Shown one piece after another: positions 36,001 to 41,261 of a stretch of DNA of 64,000 nt. Origin of the DNA: Branchinecta lynchi (lineage: Eukaryota > Arthropoda > Branchiopoda > Anostraca > Branchinectidae). The DNA is taken from NCBI GenBank assembly GCA_023053575.1, contig JAKZAP010000014.1, positions 3,224,001 through 3,288,000 on the forward strand, read 5' to 3'. The notes beneath the pieces were generated by a model, which had not been told where the DNA came from, ran no database searches, and saw only the letters and a program-made list of their open reading frames with translations. The position numbers and the translations under genes are program-made. Every line of letters starts with the position of its first letter. Within the stretch, counting starts at the first letter, position 1.

Positions 36001-38558
36001 GAGGACTCCCTTGAGGAGTCCCCGCGTTTTTGTTTGTCCTGGGGACTCAGTTCCGTATTCTCGTGAGTCCCCACGGACGTGGAATGCTCCGATTATCATC
36101 AAAAGGACTCCCTTTCAGATTTGGAAGGGAATCAATTTTCTGGTGTTGGTGCAATGTAAAATTAATTAAAAAGAATCAGAATAAACAAAACCAAAATTTA
36201 AGTGGATCCAGACTAATTTCGTACTGCATATTTTTTTTTCGAACAAAATCCGTTTTAGAAGCATTCCCCGTGTTCTCGTTGATTTCCTAGGCGGAGTCCG
36301 CATGGACTGACTCCCTCTATTCTCGCCGTTCCCTTCGATTCCCGAAGGAGTCCTCGCGGAACGGCAAGAATACACCTTATTCCATCTAGTCGAAAGTTCT
36401 TGTTCTACGCTCAGTCGGAAGCCTCAGGTCCCGCCCAGACTTTTACTCTTAGAAAAACATTTAACCTCTCCCTGGCATCGGATGCCTTGGCTATTCTTGC
36501 TTGTAGTTCAGGGAGAAGCGAGCCGTCTGCCATCAGCAGATGCTTTACTTAGTGTAAATTTTGTCATTGTGTGTGTGGTTTTCTTTTGAAGTTTCTTGTA
36601 TTCTTTCTATTATTTCTGCCGACAGTAATGTTCTTTTCTTTCATTTCTTTCTTGTTCTTTTTCTTCTTCTTCATTTAATTACTCCGTCTGTTTGTACTTT
36701 GTGCTTTAATGGGCAACAAATCTATTATTATTGGGATCCCAAAACGTAAGTGGAGGGATACCTATGACATCGCAAAAGTGTCCGTCTGTCAGTCCGTCCG
36801 TCTGTCCGTCTGTAAGCACGATAACTCTCGAAGGGAATGAGATATTTTGATGAAACTTGGTGTGAGGATTCGTTGGTCAAGTTCGTAGATGGGATTTGTA
36901 GCCCTACATTTAGGGGTGGGGGAGGGGATCAAATTAAGGGGCAAACAAAATATTTTGAAACAGCTAATTTGATAGTCGATTATGGAGCCCCTGAACCAAG
37001 TGATCTGGGGGCTGGGACACCCTAAAGGCATAAAGAGACACTAATGTCCACGAAGCTGACAAGTTTCAACATAATACCTGTCACGAACTTTACTTTTGGG
37101 CAATCTGGGCCCAGTTCCCCATAAGTGGGGAGAGTGGGAGTAGTGAATCTCCAAAAGTATCTACCGCACATTAAGCTATAAAGACACAAGAAATTCTATC
37201 GTCCTGTCTCCAGCTGTGGTCAAGGTGGTAGCATTAATCGTGGGCAAATTGGGCACAATTGCCGCTGAACCAATTAGATGTGGAGGTTGGTACCCCCAAC
37301 AGCCCAAGTAGACCCCAATGCCCGCAAGTTTTCCAAGTTTCAACTTGATATCTGTCATGGTTCACGAGTTATGAACTCCAGAATAAAACCTGCTGTAGCG
37401 GACACAAGAGTGGATTGTACCATGGTATTTACAAAACGCAGCTACAGTCTTCATATGTTGCGTATTTTCTTAAAACATTTTAAGTCGACAGTTTCATGAT
37501 GTGTGTGCTGTCGAACGTAGTTGACGATTCTACGCTAGCTATTGTAAGCTATTATGGAAATAAACGAAGATTAAAGAAGAAATAGAAAACCGTGATTTCG
37601 AGTTTTTTTCTTGATCAGCTAGTTATCCCTCTAAGATGATGTGCGAGGGATAATTATAGTTTCGGATATTTCGGTTGCACTTCCTGCAAATGTGCTCAGC
37701 GAAAAAACAATACCGAATCGAAAAATCCAACACAATACCAACAGAAAAACGATGCGGAACCAACAAATCATAAAACGACATGTAACTTTAGCACATCATC
37801 TTAGATGGATAACTAGCTGGTCACTTTTATAAGTAGTGAACTGATAGACACAAATGCTCCCGAGCCGGGATTTGAATCCAGGACCCTTTGCTACAAGGCA
37901 GTCGCTCAACCATCTGAGCTACCGAGGGGCTTGTGAACAGAGTTCGCAAACCATTTCAATGTCTGGTAGAAGCCGGCTGTTGGAACAGTGATCCCGCCCG
38001 TAGGCAAATTTATCTAACCAGTTCATATCCCCATATCACTGAAATTAATAATAATACATAGATGGCACTTTACACAAGGAACTTGTACCGTGACGAATAA
38101 ACCATAAATAGTTTTTTCGAATATAATTTAGGACTCCATTCGCTTTTCGAAGTCATTCCAAAAAATATTTGGACTAGGTACAATTTTTTGGTCAATTGGT
38201 AAATTTTTCGGGCGTTTCTTGGTATCTTTTCTTTCGAAGCGTTGGCATCAATCGGTTCGAGTAATGGAGTCCTAGACTTCTAAATTATATTCGAAAAAAA
38301 CTGTTTATGGTTGATTGGTCACGGTACAAGTCCCTTGTGCCATTTATGTATTATTAGCTGATTAAGAAAAAAAACGAAAATCACGGTTTTCTATTTCTTT
38401 TGCAATGAATGGTCAGCTTGGCTTCAAACTTTATAAACGAAGATTATTATAATTATATTTTTTTTTCTTTCAGACTTCAAATTTTGGTGAGTGCAATACG
38501 TCACGCAGATCAGTCCAGACTGATGAACACCACCATCAGTGCACTGAAAGAAGATTGA
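9147..38558 (+). CDS. LMBR1: LMBR1/LMBR1L-family multipass receptor, complete gene (11 exons)
   Basis: Coding exons: 9147-9233, 12053-12177, 13500-13639, 15953-16056, 17330-17456, 18697-18765, 19401-19691, 23594-23748, 31728-31962, 34533-34689, 38474-38558. All introns are GT/AG and every phase matches. The total is 1575 nt, 524 residues plus stop, slightly longer than vertebrate LMBR1/LMBR1L (about 490). Family marks are the N-terminal FHNNVREII, the first helix followed by HFKRKEKDED, CTPLGIAHLFTVVGDLLVKP, and the signature GITNFDLLGDFGRIKWLGNF near the C-terminus. About nine membrane helices are visible, with a long charged coiled loop in exon 7. LMBR1L is known as a lipocalin receptor; LMBR1 is best known for the limb enhancer in its intron. 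Invertebrates often have one gene for both, so the exact name is uncertain. The ATG at 9147 is the first in frame; a non-coding 5' exon could exist upstream. Confidence 0.93.
9234..12052 (+). other. LMBR1-like intron 1, no recognisable element
   Basis: This 2.8 kb intron is one of the few long stretches where I recognise no repeat family used elsewhere in the window. A short GC-rich patch lies at 11640-11760. Open frames in it look like chance. Confidence 0.6.
12053..12177 (+). CDS. LMBR1: LMBR1-like exon 2 (residues 30-71)
   Basis: The acceptor is CTTTCAG|ATCTAT and the donor GTCAG|GTATCT, phase 2. The exon holds the first membrane helix (YLLFFLLLHIFSYGII) and the basic/acidic loop HFKRKEKDEDLATDAEEAII that is typical of LMBR1 proteins. 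Confidence 0.92.
12667..12887. repeat. Nested inverted repeat (hairpin), GC-rich
   Basis: The outer arms are GCCGCTGCAGAGTCAACTTG (from 12667) and its near complement ending at 12887. The inner arms are CACTTGTCACCATTTGTCTC (from 12714) and its complement ending near 12838 (GAGACAGATGGTGACAAGT). The centre is GGAGGAGGAGC/GCTCCTCCTCC. This is a fold-back MITE-like structure in LMBR1 intron 2. The flanking 12390-12660 is rich in GCAGCGCTTC-type motifs. Confidence 0.65.
13165..13265 (+). repeat. tRNA-derived SINE copy 1
   Basis: It begins CCCTTCTGTAGCTCAGATGG (A box TAGCTCAGATGG) and continues to a decayed B box GTGGGTTCCGAGGGAGC. A non-tRNA tail follows, TTTGTCTTTTAGTTCACTAC. The same head-plus-tail combination occurs inverted at 37826-37937, which marks a SINE family and not a tRNA gene. 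Confidence 0.6.
13500..13639 (+). CDS. LMBR1: LMBR1-like exon 3 (residues 71-118)
   Basis: The acceptor is TTCTAG|TGTTTGG and the donor CATG|GTATGT, phase 1. The exon encodes the second helix (FSLAVSIAAALLLPLSI) and then the conserved SNEVLLLYPNSYYVKWLN segment of the family. Confidence 0.93.
13920..15127 (-). mobile_element. HINE-like repeat family 1, copy A2
   Basis: It runs from TTTTGGGATCCCAAAACGTAAG at 13920 through about seven core units. It ends in GGGATCCCATCGAATCCTTAGG and TCTTGTT. The core repeats AAGACATGCTGAACACGATG and CCGGAAAGTTGGTTAAAA with drift from unit to unit. Inserted in LMBR1 intron 3. Confidence 0.85.
15345..15425 (+). repeat. LINE 3' UTR remnant
   Basis: GTTTGCCGTGGCCGTTTGCTTTTAATGTAA resembles the 3' end of the LINE fragment near 47740 (ATTTGCCATGGCCGTTGGCTC). 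Only the tail remains. Confidence 0.35.
15520..15850 (+). mobile_element. GATACCATGGTATC MITE family, degraded copy
   Basis: It contains TTTTGCAGATACCATGGTAT, TTGCGCTTTTAGAAGTCCTA and AAGTGCCAAACTTCTTTCCC in the same order as the full copies at 17618-18026 and 31992-32371, but without intact ends. Confidence 0.6.
15953..16056 (+). CDS. LMBR1: LMBR1-like exon 4 (residues 118-152)
   Basis: The acceptor is CTCTTTAG|GTCTCTGG and the donor CATAGA|GTAAGT, phase 0. It encodes the third helix NLIFLFSNGSLFLLLPFAYF followed by the conserved FTESEGF, a strong family signature. Confidence 0.95.
16060..16200. repeat. GGGGACTCC-rich repeat, copy 1
   Basis: It contains TCTGGGGACTCCTTGGGGAT and GGGGACTCCCCGGACAGAAT. 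A longer relative is at 35930-36390. It starts immediately after the exon 4 donor site. Confidence 0.45.
16248..16566 (+). mobile_element. HINE-like family 1, copy A3 (core deleted)
   Basis: Both ends are present (AACAAGATCAAAGGTTTCGA at the left; TTACGTTTTGGGATCCCA at the right) but the tandem core is missing. It therefore shows the minimal ends of the family. Inserted in intron 4. Confidence 0.8.
16980..17260 (+). mobile_element. GATACCATGGTATC MITE family, degraded copy
   Basis: It contains GATAACATGGTATCTAATAC, TTGCCGAATTTGCGTTTTTA, AAGTGCCAAACTTCTTTTCC and AGTGAGATGACTTTTCAGA in family order, ending about GGACCATGGTATCTACGAAA. The ends are eroded. Confidence 0.6.
17330..17456 (+). CDS. 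LMBR1: LMBR1-like exon 5 (residues 153-195)
   Basis: The acceptor is ATTTTAG|GGAATTCG and the donor AATCA|GTAAGT, phase 1. It encodes GIRARVYEAAVVLILISFIV and the rest of the fourth helix, then DRNKATMDLL. Confidence 0.95.
17618..18026 (+). mobile_element. TIR MITE, AGTTGCGTTTTTGCAG family, full copy
   Basis: The terminal inverted repeats are TAGTTGCGTTTTTGCAGATA and its complement (GCAAAAACGCAACTTA), with TA at the edges suggesting a TA target duplication. The interior has many short palindromes of the GATACCATGGTATC or CCGTGG type. It lies in LMBR1 intron 5. I could see no coding capacity. Confidence 0.8.
18382..18582. mobile_element. hAT-like MITE with 8-bp target duplication
   Basis: It is flanked by CTGAGGGG at 18374-18381 and 18583-18590. 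The termini are CAGAGGCATTACTAGCC and, on the other strand, CAGCGGCGTCACGACTGG. G and C homopolymers lie just inside each end, and CGACTG-TTTT motifs repeat in the middle. An 8-bp duplication and CAG start fit the hAT superfamily. Confidence 0.75.
18697..18765 (+). CDS. LMBR1: LMBR1-like exon 6 (residues 195-218)
   Basis: A short 69-nt exon. The acceptor is TTTTTTAG|ATATATGG and the donor CTTT|GTGAGT. It encodes WDYYLPFLYSCVSFFGVLML, the fifth helix of the family. Confidence 0.93.
18960..19257. mobile_element. MITE, AGAGCGTGTTCCA family, copy 1
   Basis: The terminal inverted repeats are GAGCGTGTTCCA/(GT)GGAACACGCTC. The interior contains TAGTTACTACGC, TTACTATTCC and AGTAACT motifs in inverted arrangement. 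Related copies are at 34865-35125 and 40134-40573. Confidence 0.8.
19401..19691 (+). CDS. LMBR1: LMBR1-like exon 7 (residues 218-315)
   Basis: The largest exon. The acceptor is ATTTTCAG|TGTGTACC and the donor GATAG|GTAAGA. It encodes CTPLGIAHLFTVVGDLLVKP and then a long hydrophilic, Asp/Glu/Lys-rich loop (about 75 residues, LDDDLSVAQFELADLERKLL onward) that looks coiled-coil-prone and is expected to be cytoplasmic. Confidence 0.95.
19871..20552. mobile_element. TTAA-flanked TIR element (Kolobok/piggyBac-like MITE), copy 1
   Basis: The ends are TTAAAGGACCCCTCGCA and AGACAGGTCCTTTAA. The interior shares TTTTGGCTGTTTTA, CCGAGACCCGTTGACTT and TGATACACATCGAAGGTAGC with copies at 45773-46150 and 48521-48850. 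A separate sequence interrupts it at about 20198-20493; this has a TTTACTCCGCTTTTCCC...GTAAGCGGGC tail and TATACATATG repeats, perhaps a SINE. TTAA is the likely target duplication. Confidence 0.75.
21290..23347 (+). mobile_element. RTE-like non-LTR retrotransposon, 5' truncated
   Basis: It holds the connecting region and the RT of an RTE-type LINE, without the endonuclease. It ends in a short tandem tail of AAGTC (TTAAGTCAAGTAAGTCAAGT, about 23322-23347), as is usual for RTE elements. It lies in LMBR1 intron 7, same orientation. Confidence 0.85.
21293..23325 (+). pseudogene. RTE-like reverse transcriptase, one frameshift
   Basis: Two overlapping frames make one product. 21293 to about 21555 encodes the linker before the RT (EEIDIDALVDKSTEIF...KPWITDEIIQLCKDKR). 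From about 21550 to TAA at 23323-23325 the next frame encodes the RT, so one frameshift lies near 21550. RT marks are SNKSPGPDGLQAELLK, PLHKKGSK, YRPISLTSQPAKVLTK, FRANRSTIDQIFVIRQ, LFIDFKQAFD, VLQGCILSPHMFNLF, the catalytic LAYADDIDKLA, FGMKINEEKTK, FTYLGSQIT and YGCETWTV. The C-terminus has LRWLGHVQRM and PRGRPPKRWKENF. The catalytic aspartates are present. The base composition is higher in GC than the surrounding intron. Confidence 0.85.
23594..23748 (+). CDS. LMBR1: LMBR1-like exon 8 (residues 315-366)
   Basis: The acceptor is CATTTCGCAG|AAACTC and the donor ACACAG|GTATTT, phase 0. It encodes a charged start (TQKRSGPIRRN) and the sixth helix LLYPLSLLVLLCLTGVTVLM, then NTLQLLVGIKALPLSTQ. 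Confidence 0.93.
23895..23930 (+). repeat. Partial duplicate of the exon 8 donor region
   Basis: TTTCTACCCAGGTATTTATT here repeats TTTCTACACAGGTATTTATG at the end of exon 8. The spacing is about 160 bp. It may be the target duplication of an insertion, or a local duplication that created a second potential donor site. Confidence 0.4.
24003..24045 (+). repeat. Poly(A) run of 43
   Basis: An uninterrupted run of 43 A. It may be a retroposon tail, although no body was identified upstream apart from 23760-24000, which is unassigned. Confidence 0.9.
24123..25700. mobile_element. Non-autonomous hAT-like element nested in A4
   Basis: The termini are CAGGGGCGTCACGA and, on the other strand, CAGGGGCGTCCCGA, with G/C homopolymers just inside. 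Part of the interior (24465-24665) belongs to the CGCCGCAGGCG repeat group. The segment 25070-25540 holds two to three imperfect repeats of about 180 bp rich in ACCGAATT and GACTGACCGAATG. No target duplication is visible, and flanking repeat sequence appears deleted. No transposase was found. Confidence 0.7.
26200..26362. mobile_element. MITE, CACTGTAAAA family, copy 1
   Basis: The termini are TACACTGTAAAA and TTTTACAGTGTA, with TA at both edges. The interior has GCAGTATTTGCTACTGGGAT and its partial complement, so most of the element can fold back. A second copy is at 40400-40548. It interrupts a core unit of the surrounding family-1 repeat. Confidence 0.8.
27147..27694. mobile_element. Long-TIR element, GAAATAGAAAACCG family, copy 1
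   Basis: The two ends are about 70-bp inverted repeats: AGAAATAGAAAACCGTGGTT...CTTGATCAGCTAATTATCCC at the left and the complement at 27612-27694. Partial copies are at 33941-33987, 37578-37825 and 38352-38440. Confidence 0.75.
28152..29221 (+). mobile_element. HINE-like family 1, copy A5
   Basis: It starts ACAAGACCAAAGGTTTCGAT, contains about six core units, and ends ACTTACGTTTCGGGATCCCA. A6 follows within about 115 bp in the opposite orientation, so A5 and A6 lie tail to tail. Confidence 0.85.
29334..30507 (-). mobile_element. HINE-like family 1, copy A6
   Basis: It begins TTTTTTGGGATCCCAAAACG and ends GATCCCATCGAAACCTTTGG then TCTTGTTT. A (GA)n-headed insertion of about 120 bp (29694-29812, GAGAGAGAGATAGGTTTATT...) interrupts one core unit, and TTTGAAG/TTGATTAGAAG lies on either side. 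Confidence 0.85.
30510..30600 (-). pseudogene. LINE ORF2 C-terminal remnant
   Basis: On the - strand one frame reads TEWRFRGTSLPDDVIGAETV, matching the W..LPDDVV.A.TVN motif near the C-terminus of CR1/Jockey-type LINE proteins. Only about 25 codons are recognisable. Confidence 0.4.
31180..31460. repeat. TAGTAGCAT/ATGCTACTA-rich fold-back repeat
   Basis: It has dense, irregular copies of TAGTAGTA, TAGTAGCAT and their complements (for example GTAGTAGTACT at the left and AGTACTATT near the right). It can fold on itself. No clean borders were found. Confidence 0.45.
31728..31962 (+). CDS. LMBR1: LMBR1-like exon 9 (residues 367-445)
   Basis: The acceptor is TTTTCGCAG|GAGCAT and the donor CTTAG|GTATGT, phase 1. 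It encodes HFALGISSLSVLGSVGASLE, helix seven (VAIIGYLMVTTIVGLFTLPW), RRIKPKKLDTPITHV and helix eight (INSGLVLILSSALPLLA). This is highly characteristic of LMBR1/LMBR1L. Confidence 0.96.
31992..32371 (+). mobile_element. TIR MITE, AGTTGCGTTTTTGCAG family, copy
   Basis: TAGTTGCGTTTTTGCAG at the left and CTGCAAAAACGCAACTA at the right. The interior is collinear with 17618-18026. It begins only 30 bp after the exon 9 donor. Confidence 0.8.
32548..32625 (-). repeat. Hammerhead-like PLE-type motif
   Basis: The - strand reads CTGAAGAGGACCCTTGTCAA then GAAGGGCCGAAATATAGCTC. This has a CUGANGA core, a stem II that can pair (ACCCTT/AAGGGC with a bulge), GAAA, and an AUAGCU/AGCUAU stem III candidate. 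See the findings for the weakness of stem I. Confidence 0.45.
32815..33250 (+). pseudogene. CR1/Jockey-like LINE ORF2 3' fragment
   Basis: One frame reads LEYACTAWHPGLTKEQSAQI, then LGHDYTNYDSAVKELDLL and LEKRRHELNI, separated by three in-frame stops. This is the thumb/C-terminal region of LINE reverse transcriptases. It is a different element from the two larger LINEs here. Confidence 0.7.
33380..33867. mobile_element. TIR MITE, AGTTGCGTTTTTGTTCG subtype
   Basis: TAGTTGCGTTTTTGTTCG at the left and CGAACAAAAACGCAACTA at the right form near-perfect inverted ends. They share the first 13 bases with the GATACCATGG MITEs, but the interior is unrelated (GCCTTTTCG/CGAAAAGGC-type motifs). Confidence 0.7.
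34533..34689 (+). CDS. LMBR1: LMBR1-like exon 10 (residues 445-497)
   Basis: The acceptor is TTTATAG|GAATCACA and the donor TTTTCAAG|GTATGT, phase 2. It encodes GITNFDLLGDFGRIKWLGNF, the most conserved stretch of the family, and the ninth helix YIIFAYNVLFAVLSGLCLVN followed by KFTAKVRKELF. Confidence 0.97.
34865..35125. mobile_element. MITE, AGAGCGTGTTCCA family, copy 2
   Basis: The ends are AGAGTGTGTTCCACC and GGTGGAACACGCTCT. The interior is collinear with copy 1 in the reverse sense. Confidence 0.8.
35234..35400 (+). mobile_element. GATACCATGGTATC MITE family, left part only
   Basis: AGTTGCGTTTTTGCAGATAC followed by a shortened interior; the right terminus is missing. Confidence 0.6.
35471..35586. 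repeat. Hairpin, 37-bp arms
   Basis: ATCCACATCTAGACTGATAT (from 35471) and its complement at the right (ATATCGGTCTAGATGTGGAT, ending about 35583) are arms of about 37 bp with a few mismatches, around a spacer of about 36 bp. It is a small fold-back element in intron 10. Confidence 0.7.
35930..36390. repeat. GGGGACTCC-rich repeat, copy 2
   Basis: It contains CCCCGAGGACTCCCTTGAGG, TGGGGACTCAGTTCC, GAGTCCCCACGGAC and CCGAAGGAGTCCTCGCGGAA in alternating orientation, so it can fold back. Related to 16060-16200. Confidence 0.5.
36731..36985 (-). mobile_element. HINE-like family 1, copy A7 (truncated)
   Basis: It begins TTGGGATCCCAAAACGTAAG next to an ATT microsatellite and stops abruptly at GATAGTCGATTATGGAG. 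The core units and the other end are absent. Confidence 0.8.
36986..37400. repeat. Unassigned repeat with two related halves
   Basis: CAAGTTTCAACATAATACCTGTCACG (about 37060) resembles CAAGTTTCAACTTGATATCTGTCATGG (about 37336), and GGGCAATCTGGGCCCAGTT resembles GGGCAAATTGGGCACAATT. This looks like a degenerate tandem of about 275 bp, similar in style to the cores of the HINE-like families. Confidence 0.4.
37578..37825. mobile_element. GAAATAGAAAACCG family, copy 2
   Basis: It begins AGAAATAGAAAACCGTGATT, then TTGATCAGCTAGTTATCCCT, and ends with CATCATCTTAGATGGATAACTAGCTG, so both arms are present but the right arm is shorter. Confidence 0.65.
37826..37937 (-). repeat. tRNA-derived SINE copy 2
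   Basis: On the - strand the head is GCCCCTCGGTAGCTCAGATG and then a B box GGATTCAAATCC; the tail is GTTCACTACTTATAAAAG, shared with the copy at 13165. The head can be drawn as a tRNA with an AGC loop, but the acceptor stem has mismatches. Confidence 0.65.
38050..38353. mobile_element. Fold-back element with arms of about 90 bp
   Basis: AATACATAGATGGCACTTTA...AGGACTCCATT (38050-38142) is inverted at 38265-38353 (AATGGAGTCCTAG...AAATTATATTCGAAAAAAAC...GTGCCATTTATGTATT). It lies in intron 10, about 120 bp before the last exon. Confidence 0.75.
38352..38440 (+). repeat. GAAATAGAAAACCG family, end fragment
   Basis: AGCTGATTAAGAAAAAAAAC and CACGGTTTTCTATTTCTTTT, then GGTCAGCTTGGCTTCAAAC, match the right arm near 27650-27720. 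It abuts the acceptor of the last LMBR1 exon. Confidence 0.6.
38474..38558 (+). CDS. LMBR1: LMBR1-like exon 11, terminal (residues 497-524)
   Basis: The acceptor is TTTCTTTCAG|ACTTC; the stop is TGA 38556-38558. It encodes LQILVSAIRHADQSRLMNTT and SALKED, a short cytoplasmic tail. No canonical AATAAA was found within 250 bp downstream. Confidence 0.85.
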
Positions 38559-38889
38559 GGGGATGATGTTAGCAAAAAATGTGAAGAGCTTTGTGACTGT
38601 TCCAAATAGGAACACTATGGCCTTAAAACTGTGGTTGACATTCGGCCTGTTGCTAGTCACACATATCGAGGTTTTTAATGAAGTGGGAGGTTTTGTGATG
38701 ACCTAACGAATACTGGATAAAACTCGAAATGATGAAATATGGAAAATAGACCCATTCCTTTAAAAAAAATATCACGTATTTGCAAAGGTGCTGCTACACG
38801 TAAAAGTTTCAGGTTCTTAGTTGAAATAAGGTGGTCTGATTAGGAAGTCTAGCTATTAAAGCAAGTAGGTCAATACCCACAAGATACAT

Positions 38890-39243
38890 TAGTTGCGTTT
38901 TTGCAGATACCTTGGTATCTGTTACCACGGTAACGAGATCTGTAATTAGTCGTGTTTGCAGTTACCGTGGTATCTGATATACGGTTGCTCTGCAAAAACG
39001 ACAATTGCCGAAATTGCGCTTTTCGCAGTCATTCCAAAAGAAAAACTGATATTCAGTCACTCAGTGCCAAACTTCTTTCGCACCAATTTTACAAAAACTG
39101 ATGAAAGTGAGATGACTTTTTCCACTCCACGATCAGTTACCACGATAACTTGCCAGATACCACGATAACTGCAAAAACGCGGTATCAGATACCACGATAA
39201 CTGCAAAAACGTTTAGACCCTGGTCTAAACCCGAAACGCAACT
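38890..39243 (+). mobile_element. TIR MITE, AGTTGCGTTTTTGCAG family, copy
   Basis: TAGTTGCGTTTTTGCAGATA at the left and AAACGCAACTA at the right. The interior is collinear with 17618-18026, with the right arm shortened. Confidence 0.8.
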
Positions 39244-39433
39244 ATTGTATAACCTTGAACCTTTGCATTCATTCAGCTTTTTTGTAAAATATCTAATTTT
39301 TTCCGTACGGAATACAGGAGCGTCTCAATGGTATCACCTTAATTTGCACTTCGCAGCAAATAAGGTTCATGATGGGTATTTTATGCTCCGGTAGTATTGT
39401 CTTGGAATGTTAGTTTGTAACTTTGATTCACAT

Positions 39434-39713
39434 AAGTTGCGTTTTTTTTTATATTTACTTCTGTTTCGTCAAAATTTGTGGTTTGGCTCTCGTGTCGATT
39501 ACTTGCGTTTTATTGAGTTCTTGTTTCCGAAACTCAAATTACTAGTCGAACCTACATTTGCGAGGTAGTTCGTAGTTTCAGCTACGTAGTTTCAGGTGCG
39601 AAACTATAGCAAATGGAATGACAAATAAAACGGCGTGAAGCAAAACTTTTTTACGAAAAAAAACGCTGCTAAGCGAAACTGCGCCGAAACTACATCCAAA
39701 AAAACGCAACTAT
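39434..39713. mobile_element. TIR MITE with AAGTTGCGTTTTTT ends
   Basis: AAGTTGCGTTTTTTTTT at the left and AAAAAAACGCAACTA at the right. The interior is unrelated to the GATACCATGG type but again contains short complementary motifs (GTAGTTTCAG.../...GAAACTAC). Confidence 0.6.
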
Positions 39714-40133
39714 AGCTGACCGTAGACTGACTTAAGCCTGATTCACGAGCACAGTGCCTCGATTGCGTTTTGTCTTGACAGGCACGCAATGAGTCAAATT
39801 TTGTACGCAATTTCTTTTTCGACACTCCTTTTTTTACTCTCGAAATTATAGTGGTCAAATAAATTACATTCGTAAAGTTAAGGTGTAGTTCAAGCATTTC
39901 AGCGACGAAACAAATTTTTGCGAATAGGGATAATTCTTTTTTCCCTTTTCAATCTTTCCTCCGACAGTTTCATTCCTAGCCCCCTTCACCGATCTTGGAC
40001 CTTTTTAAGGGAATCTACTGTGATGTATGTCGTTTTTTTTTTAATTTAGGTGTTTAGTGTTCTTATGTTCAGAGTGTTGAGTGGCCTTACATGTTGCACA
40101 AATAAGACGAGTTCCACTTTTGTTGAGCTTACT

Positions 40134-40573
40134 TAGAGCGTGTTCCAACCTTCTAACAATAGTAACTATTAGTTACTATTTTCGTTCCAACATCACGAAA
40201 TTACTCTGCTGACCGTTCCAACCTTCTCGAAAAGTAACTATTTGCTTACCATGCTCGGGAGCGTAGTAAGCGTGGTAACTATGCATCTCTGTAAATTGAT
40301 TGGTCGGATTCCCCCGTGGCATGATATTCTGCTGGAAAATAGAAAAATCGTTCCAGCCTTGACGGCAAAAAAAACCAGAACTCTAGACGTCATGCGTAGT
40401 ACACTGTAAAAAGTTTCTCCGAGTAAAGATTAAATTTAACTGCAGTATTTGCTACTGGGAATAACCTTATCTCTACTGGGATAAGATTAATCCGAGTTAT
40501 AGATAATCTTATCTTAGTATAGACAAGAGTAATCCCTTACAGTGTAAATATGGTAGGGTGGGACACGCTCTTA
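40134..40573. mobile_element. MITE, AGAGCGTGTTCCA family, copy 3 (interrupted)
   Basis: The ends are AGAGCGTGTTCCAACC and GGGTGGGACACGCTCT. The CACTGTAAAA MITE at 40400-40548 lies inside its right arm. Confidence 0.8.
40400..40548. mobile_element. MITE, CACTGTAAAA family, copy 2
   Basis: TACACTGTAAAAAGTTTCTC at the left, TTACAGTGTA at the right, with GCAGTATTTGCTACTGGGA inside as in the copy at 26200-26362. Confidence 0.8.
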
Positions 40574-41261
40574 GAAGATAACCCGCAATAGAGAGTGTTG
40601 CTTTCCAGTATCCAAGAAACGTATTTCCTTCGACTGAACTTAGAATTCCGTACGATATTTATAGTCGACGTTGAGGAGATTTGGCTGTCTTTATTTGTAC
40701 CAAGTTAGCCTGGTGTCCAGACCGTTCACGCAACCAGTCCTTTGCTGCACAAAGACCAAGTCTGCAGATTTCCAACATGGATATCTAAAATGAATGAACG
40801 AATTTTTGTTTTATTTACCAACTTCTTTAAAACAGAAGAGTACATAGATCAAAGAAAAGACACAGCTTAAATTAGAATAAAAATGTACAGAACGTATCCG
40901 AAAGCTCCAAAACGAACGAAAATGCTGAATTAATTCAGGATTCTATGCAGCATAAATTTTCGTTCAGTTAATGCAGCATTATTTAGCATAAAATTCAGCA
41001 AAGATGCTAAATTTTATGCTTAATTTTCAAGAAGAAACTGGGGAGCACGGCGATTCTCCCTAGTATCTTTCTAGAATCTTTTTCTTTCTAGAACAAATTG
41101 CCACACAAAATTTTCGTAATGTTATCTAAGTCGAATTTCCGTCTGAGCGGCGACAAACTTTACGGAGCATACTTTGCGAAAAATTTTGCAAAGTCTGAGT
41201 CGTCGTTTATATAGCTAATTCTTTTTTTCTTCTTCTTCTTCCCAACTTACGTTTCGGTATG

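Noticed and set aside
37864..37937. tRNA-Ala (AGC) gene on the - strand
   Set aside because: A and B boxes are present, but the acceptor stem has at least two mismatches and the tail is shared with another copy at 13165, so it is a SINE head.
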